From ZC4RG29 sp964521255 (GTDB taxonomy: Bacteria; Bacteroidota; Bacteroidia; Cytophagales; Cyclobacteriaceae), in contig CAZFRM010000015.1 of the NCBI GenBank assembly GCA_964521255.1, forward strand, positions 62,001-126,000: a stretch of 64,000 nt of DNA. The letters are read 5' to 3'. The number at the start of each line of letters is the position of its first letter. The first letter of the stretch is position 1. A model generated the notes under the pieces. The model searched no databases. It was given only the letters and a program-made list of their open reading frames with translations, and was not told where the DNA came from. The translations under genes and the position numbers were made by a program. This document shows positions 8,513 to 17,543 of this stretch, piece after piece.

Positions 8513-8918
8513 GAGGTTATTTATTGATACCTCACCACTTATTTACCTGGTCGAAAATAATCCTAAATTCTCCGAAGCCGTTTCATTGTTTTTGTCCGAA
8601 GCGATAATGAATAATTCGATTTTTGTAACCAGTGTATTGACGGTTGCGGAATTCGGAATCAAACCAAGAAGATTAAATAGAAAAGACGTCCTTGATAAAT
8701 TTGATAAAACAGTAAAAAGACTATTCCAGGTTAAATCAATAACTTGGGATGTTGCAGAAATATCATCTATTTTGCGAGCCAAATATCCATCTCTTAAAGC
8801 TATTGATTCATTACAGATAGCTTGCGCATTGAAACATGATTGTAACAAGTTCTTTACGAACGACAGAAAACTGAAAGCGGTAAAAGAAATACAAATACTT
8901 CTTATTAAAGATTTATGA
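8502..8918 (+). CDS. PIN domain ribonuclease (VapC-like toxin)
   Basis: A 138-residue single PIN domain. The acidic residues expected to hold the metal are in place: Asp9 (FIDTSPLIYL), Glu50 (VAEFG), Asp102 (AIDSLQIA) and Asp121 (FFTNDRKL). These define the VapC-type Mg-dependent RNase fold. It overlaps the putative antitoxin at its start and the DUF4290 gene at its end (ATGA overlap at 8915-8918), so it appears spliced into a housekeeping transcript. Its target RNA cannot be told from the sequence. Confidence 0.85.
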   Translation: MTGERLFIDTSPLIYLVENNPKFSEAVSLFLSEAIMNNSIFVTSVLTVAEFGIKPRRLNRKDVLDKFDKTVKRLFQVKSITWDVAEISSILRAKYPSLKAIDSLQIACALKHDCNKFFTNDRKLKAVKEIQILLIKDL

Positions 8919-9607
8919 TCGGAGAGTACAACACCCAAAGGCCTTTTATTATACTGAAAGAATATGGCCGTAATGTTCAAAAGCTGATAGAATTTATTCG
9001 CAGTGTTCCAGATAAGGAAAAAAGGACAGAGCATGCTTATGCTCTTATTGATCTGATCAGGCAACTTACGCCAAGCTTAAAAGATCAACCTGAAAATCCA
9101 CAACGACTTTGGGACGACCTTTACATTATCGCGGATTTCAATCTTGATATAAACAGTCCTTACCCTGTACCCGAGCGCGATATTCTTTTCAAGAAACCCA
9201 TGCGCATGAAATATCCGCAAAGCGACATCCGGTTCAAGCACTATGGTAAGAATATTGAACAGCTTGTGAAAGAAGCTTTGAAAATAGAAGATCCCCAGGA
9301 ACGCGAAGATGCTATTATCTATCTCGGCAAGCTGATGAAAACCTTCTATGGTAATTGGAATAAAGAAACCCTTGATGATTCTGTTATTATCAAAGATATC
9401 AAGCAGATGTCAGGTGGCGTTCTAAGTATGAACATTGATAAAGTGCGCGAAGACAACTTGTTTGAAAAACTTTATCGTGAACGCAGCACCAAAAAAATGA
9501 AAGGTGGCCAGGATGGACCACGCCAGGATCGTAACAGGGATCGGGATAGGGACCGCGACAGAGGCCATCGCCCTTTCAATAAAAATAAAGGACCGCGGAA
9601 GAAGTAG
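8915..9607 (+). CDS. DUF4290 family protein
   Basis: A 230-residue cytoplasmic protein of unknown function found throughout Bacteroidota, usually next to murA as here. The body (1-185) is helical with the family stretches NTQRPFIILKEYGRNVQKLI and DIRFKHYGKNIEQLVKEA, which look like two copies of a similar segment. The last 45 residues are a low-complexity Arg-Asp-Lys-Gly tail (DRNRDRDRDRDRG) that may bind RNA or other polyanions. Its start overlaps the PIN toxin stop by 4 bases, so translation is probably coupled to it. A 276-base gap containing word repeats separates it from murA. Confidence 0.88.
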   Translation: MIGEYNTQRPFIILKEYGRNVQKLIEFIRSVPDKEKRTEHAYALIDLIRQLTPSLKDQPENPQRLWDDLYIIADFNLDINSPYPVPERDILFKKPMRMKYPQSDIRFKHYGKNIEQLVKEALKIEDPQEREDAIIYLGKLMKTFYGNWNKETLDDSVIIKDIKQMSGGVLSMNIDKVREDNLFEKLYRERSTKKMKGGQDGPRQDRNRDRDRDRDRGHRPFNKNKGPRKK

Positions 9608-9883
9608 TTATAAGTTATCTGTTAAATGGTTATCAGTAATGTCAGGAAAAGACTGACTAGATTTACTTCGTGTCTTTGTGCCTTTGTGGCCTCCCTTTGA
9701 ATTTACAACACTTCAAATCCGAAAGTCACTGGCCATGTCTCTGGATATCCTGTCTAAAAGAAATGGACGATAGCATTTCTGTCGCACCTAATTCTTCTTA
9801 TACTTGCAGACATTTCGGCTAAATGATCCTTCATTTGAACATTTACCGGCAGGAATTTTTTAAAAGAACCTGATCAAATTTCC

Positions 9884-11188
9884 ATGAGCATCTTCCGAAT
9901 TAAAGGCGGCAAAAAACTGAAAGGTGAGATCATTCCTCAAGGCGCCAAAAATGAAGCCCTTCAGATTGTAAGTGCTGTATTACTTACTGATCAACCTGTA
10001 ACCATCAACAACATTCCCGACATCAGAGATGTAAACAAACTCATCGAGCTGATAGGAGATTTTGGTTGCAAAGTTGAAAAATTGGGCAAGGATTCATACC
10101 GATTCACAGCATCTGACATCAACACAAAATTTCTTGAAACGGAGGAGTACAGGCAAAAGGCTGCCGCACTTCGCGGATCGGTTATGTTACTCGGCCCTAT
10201 ACTGGCACGCTTTGGAAAGGCGAGTCTCCCAAAACCAGGCGGCGATAAAATTGGAAGAAGGAGATTGGATACTCACTTTCTGGGCTTTCAAAAGCTGGGC
10301 GCAAAATTCAACTTTGATTCTGAAGAACACCTCTTTCACATCGATGCCTCTGCCCTGAAAGGAAGTTACATCCTTCTTGATGAAGCCTCTGTAACCGGAA
10401 CAGCAAACATTGTAATGGCTGCCGTGCTGGCTAAAGGAACGACAACGCTTTACTATGCCGCTTGCGAACCTTACTTGCAGCAGTTATGCCTCATGCTTAA
10501 TCGTATGGGTGCAAAAATTTCCGGCATCGGTTCTAATCTTCTCACGATAGAGGGAGTAGATAAACTGAATGGAACAGAGCATACGCTTCTCCCTGATATG
10601 ATTGAGATCGGAAGTTTCATTGGCCTTGCAGCCATGACGCAATCCGAGATCACGATTAAAAATTGTCGCATTGATATGTTGGGTATTATTCCTGAAACGT
10701 TCAGACGATTGGGAATTAAAATGGAATTCAGAGGCGATGACATTTACATTCCCTCACAGGAAAAATATGAAATTGAAACTTTCATCGACGGTTCCATTCT
10801 TACCGTTTCAGATGCTCCATGGCCGGGCTTCACACCTGATTTGATAAGTATTGTTTTGGTTGTTGCCACCCAGGCAAAGGGAACTGTGCTTATTCATCAA
10901 AAGATGTTCGAGAGCCGTTTGTTCTTTGTTGACAAACTGATCGACATGGGCGCACAGATCATTCTTTGTGATCCGCACAGGGCTACCGTGATAGGACTTG
11001 AAAGAAAAACACAATTAAAAGGCATCAAGATGTCATCACCTGACATTCGAGCAGGGGTCGCGTTATTGATCGCGGCTTTATCCTCTGGCGGCACCAGTGA
11101 AATTTCGAACATTGAACAAATTGACCGCGGTTATCAGAATATTGATGCGCGATTGAAGGCGTTGGGAGCTGATATTGAGCGTGTATAG
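9884..11188 (+). CDS. murA: UDP-N-acetylglucosamine 1-carboxyvinyltransferase
   Basis: First committed step of peptidoglycan synthesis: transfer of enolpyruvate from PEP to UDP-GlcNAc. At 434 residues it has the EPSP-synthase-like fold and keeps the N-terminal KGEIIPQGAKNEAL, the Arg-rich RRRLDTH, and DIRAGVALLIAAL near residue 385. The mobile catalytic loop reads LPKPGGDKIGRRR. The residue at the position of E. coli Cys115, the fosfomycin target, is Asp121. Asp at this site is known to keep activity and block fosfomycin alkylation (as in Mycobacterium and Chlamydia), so intrinsic resistance at target level is predicted. Confidence 0.95.
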   Translation: MSIFRIKGGKKLKGEIIPQGAKNEALQIVSAVLLTDQPVTINNIPDIRDVNKLIELIGDFGCKVEKLGKDSYRFTASDINTKFLETEEYRQKAAALRGSVMLLGPILARFGKASLPKPGGDKIGRRRLDTHFLGFQKLGAKFNFDSEEHLFHIDASALKGSYILLDEASVTGTANIVMAAVLAKGTTTLYYAACEPYLQQLCLMLNRMGAKISGIGSNLLTIEGVDKLNGTEHTLLPDMIEIGSFIGLAAMTQSEITIKNCRIDMLGIIPETFRRLGIKMEFRGDDIYIPSQEKYEIETFIDGSILTVSDAPWPGFTPDLISIVLVVATQAKGTVLIHQKMFESRLFFVDKLIDMGAQIILCDPHRATVIGLERKTQLKGIKMSSPDIRAGVALLIAALSSGGTSEISNIEQIDRGYQNIDARLKALGADIERV

Positions 11189-11259
11189 ATAAAAAAGTCA
11201 ATGGTCATTGGCCAATAGAAAATGCTCACTCACGATTAAAGATCATTGACGAATTCCAG

Positions 11260-12036
11260 TTAGTACTCCAGCATCAATCCTACCGGGCAATGGTCCGATC
11301 CTAAATATTGGTTGTAGATAGGAGCATCTTTTACTTTTGAAACTAATTCTTCGCTAACAAGAAAATAATCAATACGCCAGCCTACGTTTCGTGAACGGGC
11401 ATTGAATAAATAATTCCAGTAAGTGTATTTAATTTCTTCGGGGTAGAATCGTCTGAACACATCAACAAATCCAGCACTGAGCAATTTTGTAAAGCCATCA
11501 ATCTCAATTTGTGTATAGCCGGCTGATTTGTTATAATTTTCTTTTGCCCGGGCGATATCGATAGGCTGATGCGCTACATTAAGATCGCCACAAAGAATTA
11601 CCGGTTTCTTTTCATTGAGAGCAACAAGGTGTTTTCTGAAATCTTCATCCCATTTGGCACGGTAGTCCAGTCGTTTCAACCCTTCACCAGCGTTGGGTAC
11701 ATACACCGTTACCAAATAGTAATCATCATACTCTGCAGCAATCACGCGCCCTTCCTGGTCATGCTCTTCAATGCCCATGTCGTAGGTAACATTCAGGGGT
11801 TTTGTTTTTGTGAGAATGGCTGTTCCGGAATATCCCTTTCGGGCTTTTGAAGAGTTCACGTACATCTGATAATCCGGAAGGAGTTCTAATGCCGACTTCA
11901 CTTCCTCCAATGCTCCCTTCGTTTCTTGTAAACAAAGCACATCAGGATTCATCATCTTCACATCTTTCAGAAAATCTTTTTTAATGATTGAGCGGATACC
12001 ATTTACATTCCAGTTGACAAGGTGAAGATTGGGCAT
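11260..12036 (-). CDS. xth: Exodeoxyribonuclease III / AP endonuclease
   Basis: Base-excision-repair enzyme that cuts 5' of abasic sites and trims 3' ends. The 258 residues span the full exonuclease-endonuclease-phosphatase fold: WNVNGIRS at the N terminus, the metal ligand Glu in LCLQETKG (near residue 38), YVPNAGEG, the catalytic GDLNVAH and the C-terminal SDHCPVGL with the general base His. The start at 12036 gives the standard MPNLHLVNWNVNG. Transcribed alone, convergent with murA. Confidence 0.94.
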   Translation of the reverse strand: MPNLHLVNWNVNGIRSIIKKDFLKDVKMMNPDVLCLQETKGALEEVKSALELLPDYQMYVNSSKARKGYSGTAILTKTKPLNVTYDMGIEEHDQEGRVIAAEYDDYYLVTVYVPNAGEGLKRLDYRAKWDEDFRKHLVALNEKKPVILCGDLNVAHQPIDIARAKENYNKSAGYTQIEIDGFTKLLSAGFVDVFRRFYPEEIKYTYWNYLFNARSRNVGWRIDYFLVSEELVSKVKDAPIYNQYLGSDHCPVGLMLEY

Positions 12037-12171
12037 TGTGGTTACCAGTTATTAAAAGTGAATTCAATCTTAAAAAGAAATGAGCGGGTAAAAAAGAAAT
12101 TGTTAAATAGTTCGCAGCCTGCCGGCAAAGGCTGGAGAACGATCACAGTTCTATGGAAGATTGACATAAAT

Positions 12172-12196
12172 GAAAAAAGCCCGCTTTAAACGGGCT
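12172..12196 (-). terminator. Intrinsic terminator of the small basic protein gene
   Basis: On the minus strand AGCCCG and CGGGCT form a stem around TTTAAAG, followed by TTTTTT (the A run at 12173-12178 on the plus strand). It lies 27 bases downstream of the 12223-12384 gene. Confidence 0.75.
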
Positions 12197-12222
12197 CACA
12201 ATATCTTAATTCGATACCAGGA

Positions 12223-12384
12223 TCAGCTTTTCGCAGCAGCTTTAGCCTTGAACTCTTCTTTGACCTTTTCCATATCAACGCCCCTGATTACGGGCTGGAA
12301 ATTCTGGTTCTTCAGCGTTTGACGTCTTACTTTAGACTTTGACTTATCCTTACGATTCTTTCTTTTCAGTCTGGTTACTGCCAT
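12223..12384 (-). CDS. Small conserved basic protein (53 aa)
   Basis: A very basic short protein that begins MAVTRLKRKNRKDKSKSK and ends with a helical Glu/Lys/Ala stretch. Short proteins with this MAV-x-RLKRK start are conserved in Bacteroidota and are usually left as hypothetical. The charge suggests ribosome or nucleic-acid binding (inference). I prefer the ATG at 12384; an upstream in-frame ATG at 12411 would add nine residues (MRSFLKKSA). It is followed closely by its own intrinsic terminator, which supports it as a real gene. Confidence 0.75.
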   Translation of the reverse strand: MAVTRLKRKNRKDKSKSKVRRQTLKNQNFQPVIRGVDMEKVKEEFKAKAAAKS

Positions 12385-12509
12385 GGCACTTTTCTTTAAA
12401 AAGGAACGCAAAAGTAAACGACTTTTCCGAGTTTACAAAGCCGGGGACAAAAATTTAGCCCTTCATTATTAGCACATTAGCCTAATGGCGCATTAACTTG
12501 GCCTCCAAT

Positions 12510-13883
12510 ATGGAAAAACCTACGCTTCCCAAGGGAACACGCGATTTCGGTCCTTCTTCAATGGCCAAAAGACAATTTATTTTTAACAGCATTCGATCTG
12601 TATTTCAAAAGTTTGGCTTCCTGCCCCTGGAAACCCCGGCTATGGAGAATCTATCAACATTGACAGGAAAATATGGAGAGGAAGGCGATCAGTTACTTTT
12701 TAAAATTCTCAATTCAGGCGATTTTCTGAAAGATGTTGAAAATCAAATGCTGGAAACTAAAAATTCAAAACGCTTAACATCTGAAATAGCAGAAAAAGGC
12801 CTCCGCTACGATCTTACTGTTCCCTTTGCACGCTATGTAGTAATGAACCGTCATGAAATTGTACTTCCATTTAAACGCTATCAAATTCAACCTGTGTGGC
12901 GCGCCGACAGACCACAGAAAGGAAGGTACCGTGAATTCTATCAATGCGATGCCGATGTAGTAGGAACAAACTCCCTGGTTTGTGAAGCAGAAATTATTCT
13001 GATGATTAAAGAAGTTTTTGCGAAACTTAACATCACAGATTATGCAATAAAAATTAACCACCGCGGCGTATTGGCAGGGATGGCTGAAGTACTAGATGTG
13101 AAGGGAAAAGAAACTGAACTTTACACAGCCATTGACAAATTGGATAAAATCGGCGAGAAAGGTGTTCGTGATGAATTGGTATTGAAAGGTTTTGATGATA
13201 CTGCGTTAAACAAACTTTTTGAATTACTTCATACATCGGGTAATAACATTGAAAAATCAGATTCACTTAAGAAAATTTTTCAGCACACAGAACAAGGAAC
13301 AAAGGGTGTAGCTGACCTTCAGGAAGTTCTTGCATTGCTTGGTCATTATGGAAATAATGATGAGCATGTAGAAGTTGATGTTGCATTAGCGCGTGGACTA
13401 AGTTATTACACGGGAACAATCTTCGAAGTAAAAATTAATAACGTTGCTATTGGCAGTGTAAGTGGTGGTGGCCGCTACGACAACCTGACACAAGCTTTTG
13501 GTGCAAAGGAACCTTTGCCCGGCATTGGAATTTCTTTTGGTGTAGATCGTATCTATGATGCTATGGAAGAACTCAACCTCTTTCCTAAAGAAGCACAATT
13601 ATCATCACGTGTTTTGATTTGTCACCTTGATGAGGCGTGTATGCAATTTGGTTTCAAAATATTGTCTCAGCTACGAAATGCTGATATCGCCGCAGAAATT
13701 TATCCCGATGAATCGAAACTTAAAAAACAATTGGACTACGCTAACAAAAAAAATATTCCTTTCACCCTTGTGATTGGATCAGAAGAAATAAAGAGCGGGG
13801 AGTTGGTTATAAAGAATATGGAAGCCGGCGAACAGGAGAAGCTTAGTTTGGATAAGATTATTCAAAAGCTGAAAGCGAATTAA
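12510..13883 (+). CDS. hisS: Histidine-tRNA ligase
   Basis: Class II aminoacyl-tRNA synthetase charging tRNA-His. The start MEKPTLPKGTRDF carries the family KGTRDF motif. Motif 2 appears as RPQKGRYREFYQCDAD, the histidine-binding loop as ARGLSYYTGTIFEV near residue 295, and motif 3 as GISFGVDRIYDAM. The C-terminal 90 residues (RVLICHLDEACM onward) form the anticodon-binding domain. The internal layout (TLTGKYGEEGDQLLFKI) is the variant common in Bacteroidota. ATG at 12510 is chosen; a TTG four codons upstream is in frame. Confidence 0.95.
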   Translation: MEKPTLPKGTRDFGPSSMAKRQFIFNSIRSVFQKFGFLPLETPAMENLSTLTGKYGEEGDQLLFKILNSGDFLKDVENQMLETKNSKRLTSEIAEKGLRYDLTVPFARYVVMNRHEIVLPFKRYQIQPVWRADRPQKGRYREFYQCDADVVGTNSLVCEAEIILMIKEVFAKLNITDYAIKINHRGVLAGMAEVLDVKGKETELYTAIDKLDKIGEKGVRDELVLKGFDDTALNKLFELLHTSGNNIEKSDSLKKIFQHTEQGTKGVADLQEVLALLGHYGNNDEHVEVDVALARGLSYYTGTIFEVKINNVAIGSVSGGGRYDNLTQAFGAKEPLPGIGISFGVDRIYDAMEELNLFPKEAQLSSRVLICHLDEACMQFGFKILSQLRNADIAAEIYPDESKLKKQLDYANKKNIPFTLVIGSEEIKSGELVIKNMEAGEQEKLSLDKIIQKLKAN

Positions 13884-13891
13884 TTTGTTTT

Positions 13892-13978
13892 GCCACTAAG
13901 GCACCAGGACACAATGAATTGAAGAAAATTTCATAGACCTAATAATGTTCTTCGTGACTTTATGCCTTTGTGGTCTCA
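13892..13978. repeat. Inverted CACAAAGGCA-type word repeat after hisS
   Basis: The left arm GCCACTAAGGCACCAGGACA is matched in inverted, degenerate form by CTTTATGCCTTTGTGGTC on the right. The same CTTTGTGCCTTTGTGG words occur at 9663-9695, in the 17.6-18.15 kb element and at 28770-28825. It may serve as a transcript end for hisS. Confidence 0.5.
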
Positions 13979-14127
13979 CCTATTGGAAAATTCTCAAAAA
14001 ACTCCTCTTATCTTAAAAAATAATAAGATACTTTTAGTCATTTGATAACGTTAATATTGAAGCTTAAAGACTTGAAGTTTGTCAATCCTGTATTGTGGCT
14101 CTATTTGATGAATGAAGGATTAACCTG

Positions 14128-16002
14128 ATGATGAGAAAAATTCTTTTCACATTCCTTGCTTCATTGCTCTCCTGCTTAGTAAGCGCCCAATACCTGAGTA
14201 ACCAGGGTCGCTTTCAGGTTGATGAGAAAAGTGGATGCGCTCCTCTTACGGTTAATATCACCATTAATCCACCTGATGTGTGTGATGGATCATTTCCTTG
14301 TAATATGGATTGGAATGGTGACAACGTTTTTGATGATCAGTTTCTTACACATACCTATACTCAACCTGGCACCTATTGGCTGCAGATACTAATTCAAGCC
14401 AGCGGCGTCGACAGCATTCAAATTGAAGTACTTCAAGATATTCCGCCTACATTCGAAATTTATACTTGTGGCGGATACAGCGTACAGTATCGGGTGACGG
14501 ATACTAACTATGATCAATATGTAATTAATTTCAATGATGGTTCACCAGTTGCAATAGTTCCATCAGGTGGCACAGGTTCAAAAACTTATGCGTCCACTCT
14601 TCCTCAATCCATGACTGTTCGCGGGCGCAACCTTAGTGCTCAAGATAATTGTACAGCAATTAGTCAGTCGTTCCCGGTATTTCCTACATTATCGGCACCT
14701 TTCATTGATGAGCTTCGTGTCTTGGATGCGTCCCAGATTCAATTAAACTATACAGGACAAAATTATATTCAATACCGTCTTGAAATATCCTTGAACAACG
14801 GTCCGTTTCAATTCGTACAAACGCTTTATAACACTTCAGCGGTAATAATCCCTAATCTGCAACCTGATAATAATTACTATTGTTTTCGACTCAATGCATT
14901 TGATCCCTGCAATAACATATCAAATTATAGCAACACCATCTGCAGTTCAAATTTTGATTTATCCGTTCAGAACGATGTTAATGTTCTTAATTGGATAACT
15001 TCAGCAACAGGTGTAACCGATTATTCTTTGCTTAGGGACAATGCTAACTATATTAATATTACACCTCCAGCTAATTCATTTAATGATGTTGACATTGTTT
15101 GTAAAACAACTTACACTTATCAGCTAATCACCAATTATGCTAACGGAAGCCGTAGTTATTCTTTGGAAAAATCGGGAACAGCTTTCTCAACCACTCCACC
15201 GGCACCCGTTCAAAATATAACTACCATAGTGAATCAAAATTCCGTAATGCTTGAATGGGACCAGGATCCCGGGTTTGCTCCGGATGAGTACACCATCTCA
15301 AAGTCCACGGTTAATTATACTGCCATTGGAACAGCTACTTCACAAACCTTTACAGACAGCAATTATTCAACGGAAGAGGCTACTTGCTATCGCATTACTT
15401 ATGTTGATCTGTGCGGCAATCAAAGCTTATCGGTAATTGAAGGTTGTCCCATTCAAATGACAGCAACTTTACAAAATGATAACAGCGTTGTTATAAACTG
15501 GACGGCTTACCCGGGATGGCAGAATGGTGTATTAAATTATTCGGTAGAAAAATACAGTGAAGATGGAATATTTATGCAATCGTTTGATGCCGGAACGTCT
15601 ACCTCTTTCACAGACAATGTTATCGATCCGTTGACCCAGGTATATGTATATGTTGTTAAGGCAAATGCTATTGACCCTTTCTTAAACCAAAGTGTATCCA
15701 ACACGGTTACGATAATCAAAAGTCCGAATATATTTTATCCAACCGCTTTTACACCTAATGGTGACGGATTAAATGACAACTTCAATGTGACGGGACAATA
15801 TGTAAACAATTTTCAGATGTTTATCTTCAACCGCTGGGGTGAACTTCTTTATACTACCACTAATATGGATGAGGGATGGGATGGAACATTCAATGGAAAA
15901 GTAATGCCCGAAGGAACCTATGTATTCAATGCTGATCTTACCGATCTTGCAGGACGTACATTCAATCGATCCGGTTCAGTTTTACTGTTGAGAAAAAAAT
16001 AA
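14128..16002 (+). CDS. T9SS type B-sorted secreted protein with PKD/FN3-like domains
   Basis: A 624-residue secreted or surface protein. It has a signal peptide (KILFTFLASLLSCLVSAQ), a PKD-like domain at about 30-110 (CAPLTVNITINPPDVC, THTYTQPGTYWLQI), and several fibronectin-type-III-like repeats between about 180 and 530 with recurring LEWDQ- and INWTAY-type strands. The end is a gliding-motility-associated C-terminal domain starting at NIFYPTAFTPNGDGLND (about residue 534), with FNRWGELLYTT and EGTYVFNADLTDLAGR. That domain sends cargo through the type IX secretion system and attaches it to the cell surface. The ligand or role is not evident. A strong hairpin follows. Confidence 0.92.
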   Translation: MMRKILFTFLASLLSCLVSAQYLSNQGRFQVDEKSGCAPLTVNITINPPDVCDGSFPCNMDWNGDNVFDDQFLTHTYTQPGTYWLQILIQASGVDSIQIEVLQDIPPTFEIYTCGGYSVQYRVTDTNYDQYVINFNDGSPVAIVPSGGTGSKTYASTLPQSMTVRGRNLSAQDNCTAISQSFPVFPTLSAPFIDELRVLDASQIQLNYTGQNYIQYRLEISLNNGPFQFVQTLYNTSAVIIPNLQPDNNYYCFRLNAFDPCNNISNYSNTICSSNFDLSVQNDVNVLNWITSATGVTDYSLLRDNANYINITPPANSFNDVDIVCKTTYTYQLITNYANGSRSYSLEKSGTAFSTTPPAPVQNITTIVNQNSVMLEWDQDPGFAPDEYTISKSTVNYTAIGTATSQTFTDSNYSTEEATCYRITYVDLCGNQSLSVIEGCPIQMTATLQNDNSVVINWTAYPGWQNGVLNYSVEKYSEDGIFMQSFDAGTSTSFTDNVIDPLTQVYVYVVKANAIDPFLNQSVSNTVTIIKSPNIFYPTAFTPNGDGLNDNFNVTGQYVNNFQMFIFNRWGELLYTTTNMDEGWDGTFNGKVMPEGTYVFNADLTDLAGRTFNRSGSVLLLRKK

Positions 16003-16014
16003 CTTTTCCCAGCG

Positions 16015-16051
16015 ACAACCCTCCAAGGATTTAGAACCCTTGGAGGGTTGT
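16015..16051 (+). terminator. Hairpin terminator after the T9SS gene
   Basis: A perfect 14-bp stem (ACAACCCTCCAAGG paired with CCTTGGAGGGTTGT) with a 9-base loop, followed by TT and then A-rich DNA. The T run is short but the stem is very strong. Confidence 0.7.
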
Positions 16052-16089
16052 TTAAAAAATCGTAAATCGTAAATCAAAAAAATATTGAC

Positions 16090-16428
16090 ATGTTTGACAT
16101 GATGAAAATGCTGGGGAAGATGAAGGAAGTTCAGGCCCGCATCAAGGAGGCGCAGGATAATCTGGTGAATATAAAAACCACGGGTGAATCCGGAGGTGGA
16201 ATGGTAAAGGCAACCATGAATGGGAAACGCCAACTGATTGCAGTGGACATAGATCCAACATTGCTTAAATCCGACGATAAAATAATTGTACAAGATCTTG
16301 TTGTTGCTGCTGTCAATAAAGCATCTGAAGAAGCCGAGTTACTTGCGAAAGAGGAGTTAAGAAAAAGCACCGAAGGGCTTCTTCCCAATATTCCAGGAAT
16401 GGACCTCGGCAGTATGATGGGCGGATAA
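16090..16428 (+). CDS. YbaB/EbfC family nucleoid-associated protein
   Basis: A 112-residue DNA-binding protein of the YbaB/EbfC family, which acts as a dimer and coats DNA. The N-terminal helix (MFDMMKMLGKMKEVQARIKEAQ), the central beta hairpin with GGGMVKATMNGKRQLIAVDIDP and the C-terminal helix ending in a Gly/Pro-rich tail (NIPGMDLGSMMGG) are all typical. In many bacteria ybaB is linked to dnaX and recR. Here it stands alone between the T9SS gene and a glycosyltransferase. Confidence 0.92.
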   Translation: MFDMMKMLGKMKEVQARIKEAQDNLVNIKTTGESGGGMVKATMNGKRQLIAVDIDPTLLKSDDKIIVQDLVVAAVNKASEEAELLAKEELRKSTEGLLPNIPGMDLGSMMGG

Positions 16429-16434
16429 ATAATA

Positions 16435-16518
16435 AATAGTTGAATGATTGAATATTGAATAAATGAATACACTCAATATTCAACCATTCTATATTCAGTC
16501 ATTCAATATTCAATCCTT
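16435..16518. repeat. TGAATATTGAAT word repeat with inverted copies
   Basis: Words such as GAATGATTGAATATTGAAT are followed by inverted copies TCAATATTCAACCATTC and CAGTCATTCAATATTCAATC. The whole 84-base gap can fold into an AT-rich hairpin. It lies between two genes in the same direction, so it could reduce read-through. Confidence 0.5.
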
Positions 16519-16526
16519 ATAAATAG

Positions 16527-17543
16527 ATGGCATCCGTAGCAGTAGTTATTCTCAATTATAATGGGGAAAAGCTTCTGCAGGAATTTCTCCCTTCTGTTGT
16601 TCAATATTCTGCTGAGGCAAAGATATACGTAGCGGATAATAGCTCTACCGATGATTCACTTACCGTTCTGGAAAGAAAATTTCCAACAGTGAGTATTATT
16701 CCCATGCCATTCAACTATGGCTTTTGTAAAGGTTATAACATGGCGCTCCGCTGCATCGAAGCCGATATTTATGTATTGGTTAACTCGGATGTAAAAGTTA
16801 CTGAAAACTGGCTTACACCAATGTTAACGTTGTTTGATTCAAATCCTTCAATTGCTGCCATTCAACCAAAGATAAGATCATACCGTGAGCAGGATAAGTT
16901 TGAATATGCGGGCGCCGGCGGTGGAATGATCGATGTTTTAGGTTATCCTTTCTGTCGCGGAAGGATTTTTGACCACCTTGAAAAGGATCATGGCCAATAC
17001 AATGATGAGCGGGAAGTGTTCTGGGCATCCGGGGCTTGTTTAGCTATTCGCTCAGAGGTTTTCAACAAACTGGAGGGATTTGATGAGGATTTCTTTGCTC
17101 ATATGGAAGAGATTGATTTATGTTGGAGAATTCAGCGCACCAATAAAAAGGTCTACTACTGTGGCTTGAGTACAGTTTATCACCTTGGCGCTGCCACGTT
17201 ACCACATGACAATCCACGAAAGACATTTCTTAACTTTCGCAACAACCTGTGGATGCTGGTAAAAAACTTCAACACACTTGAGCTTGTCTTTAAAATACCG
17301 TTGAGAATTTTGCTTGATTGGACAGCTGCCCTGGTCTTTTTAGTTAACGTGCAGCCTCAAAATTCTCTTGCTGTCATCAAAGCCCATCTTGGTGTATTTG
17401 GAAGTCTTACCCGCACATTTAGAAAAAGAAGGGCATTACGAAAACGTTATCCTCAATATGATAAGGGATGCGTCTATCCGGGTCTGATCATTTACGATTA
17501 CTACCTGAGAAGAAGGAATGAGTTTACTTTATTGAACAACTAA
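16527..17543 (+). CDS. Glycosyltransferase family 2
   Basis: A 338-residue inverting GT-A glycosyltransferase. It starts VAVVILNYNGEKLL, carries ADNSSTDDS for nucleotide binding and the metal-binding LVNSDVKVT (DXD-like) near residue 90, and has GFDEDFFAHMEEIDLCWRI, the ED/DXD acceptor motif typical of rhamnosyltransferase-like GT2 proteins. A C-terminal hydrophobic stretch (IPLRILLDWTAALVFLV) suggests membrane association. It probably adds a sugar to cell-surface polysaccharide. Its TAA stop codon coincides with the first bases of the repeat element at 17541. Confidence 0.9.
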   Translation: MASVAVVILNYNGEKLLQEFLPSVVQYSAEAKIYVADNSSTDDSLTVLERKFPTVSIIPMPFNYGFCKGYNMALRCIEADIYVLVNSDVKVTENWLTPMLTLFDSNPSIAAIQPKIRSYREQDKFEYAGAGGGMIDVLGYPFCRGRIFDHLEKDHGQYNDEREVFWASGACLAIRSEVFNKLEGFDEDFFAHMEEIDLCWRIQRTNKKVYYCGLSTVYHLGAATLPHDNPRKTFLNFRNNLWMLVKNFNTLELVFKIPLRILLDWTAALVFLVNVQPQNSLAVIKAHLGVFGSLTRTFRKRRALRKRYPQYDKGCVYPGLIIYDYYLRRRNEFTLLNN

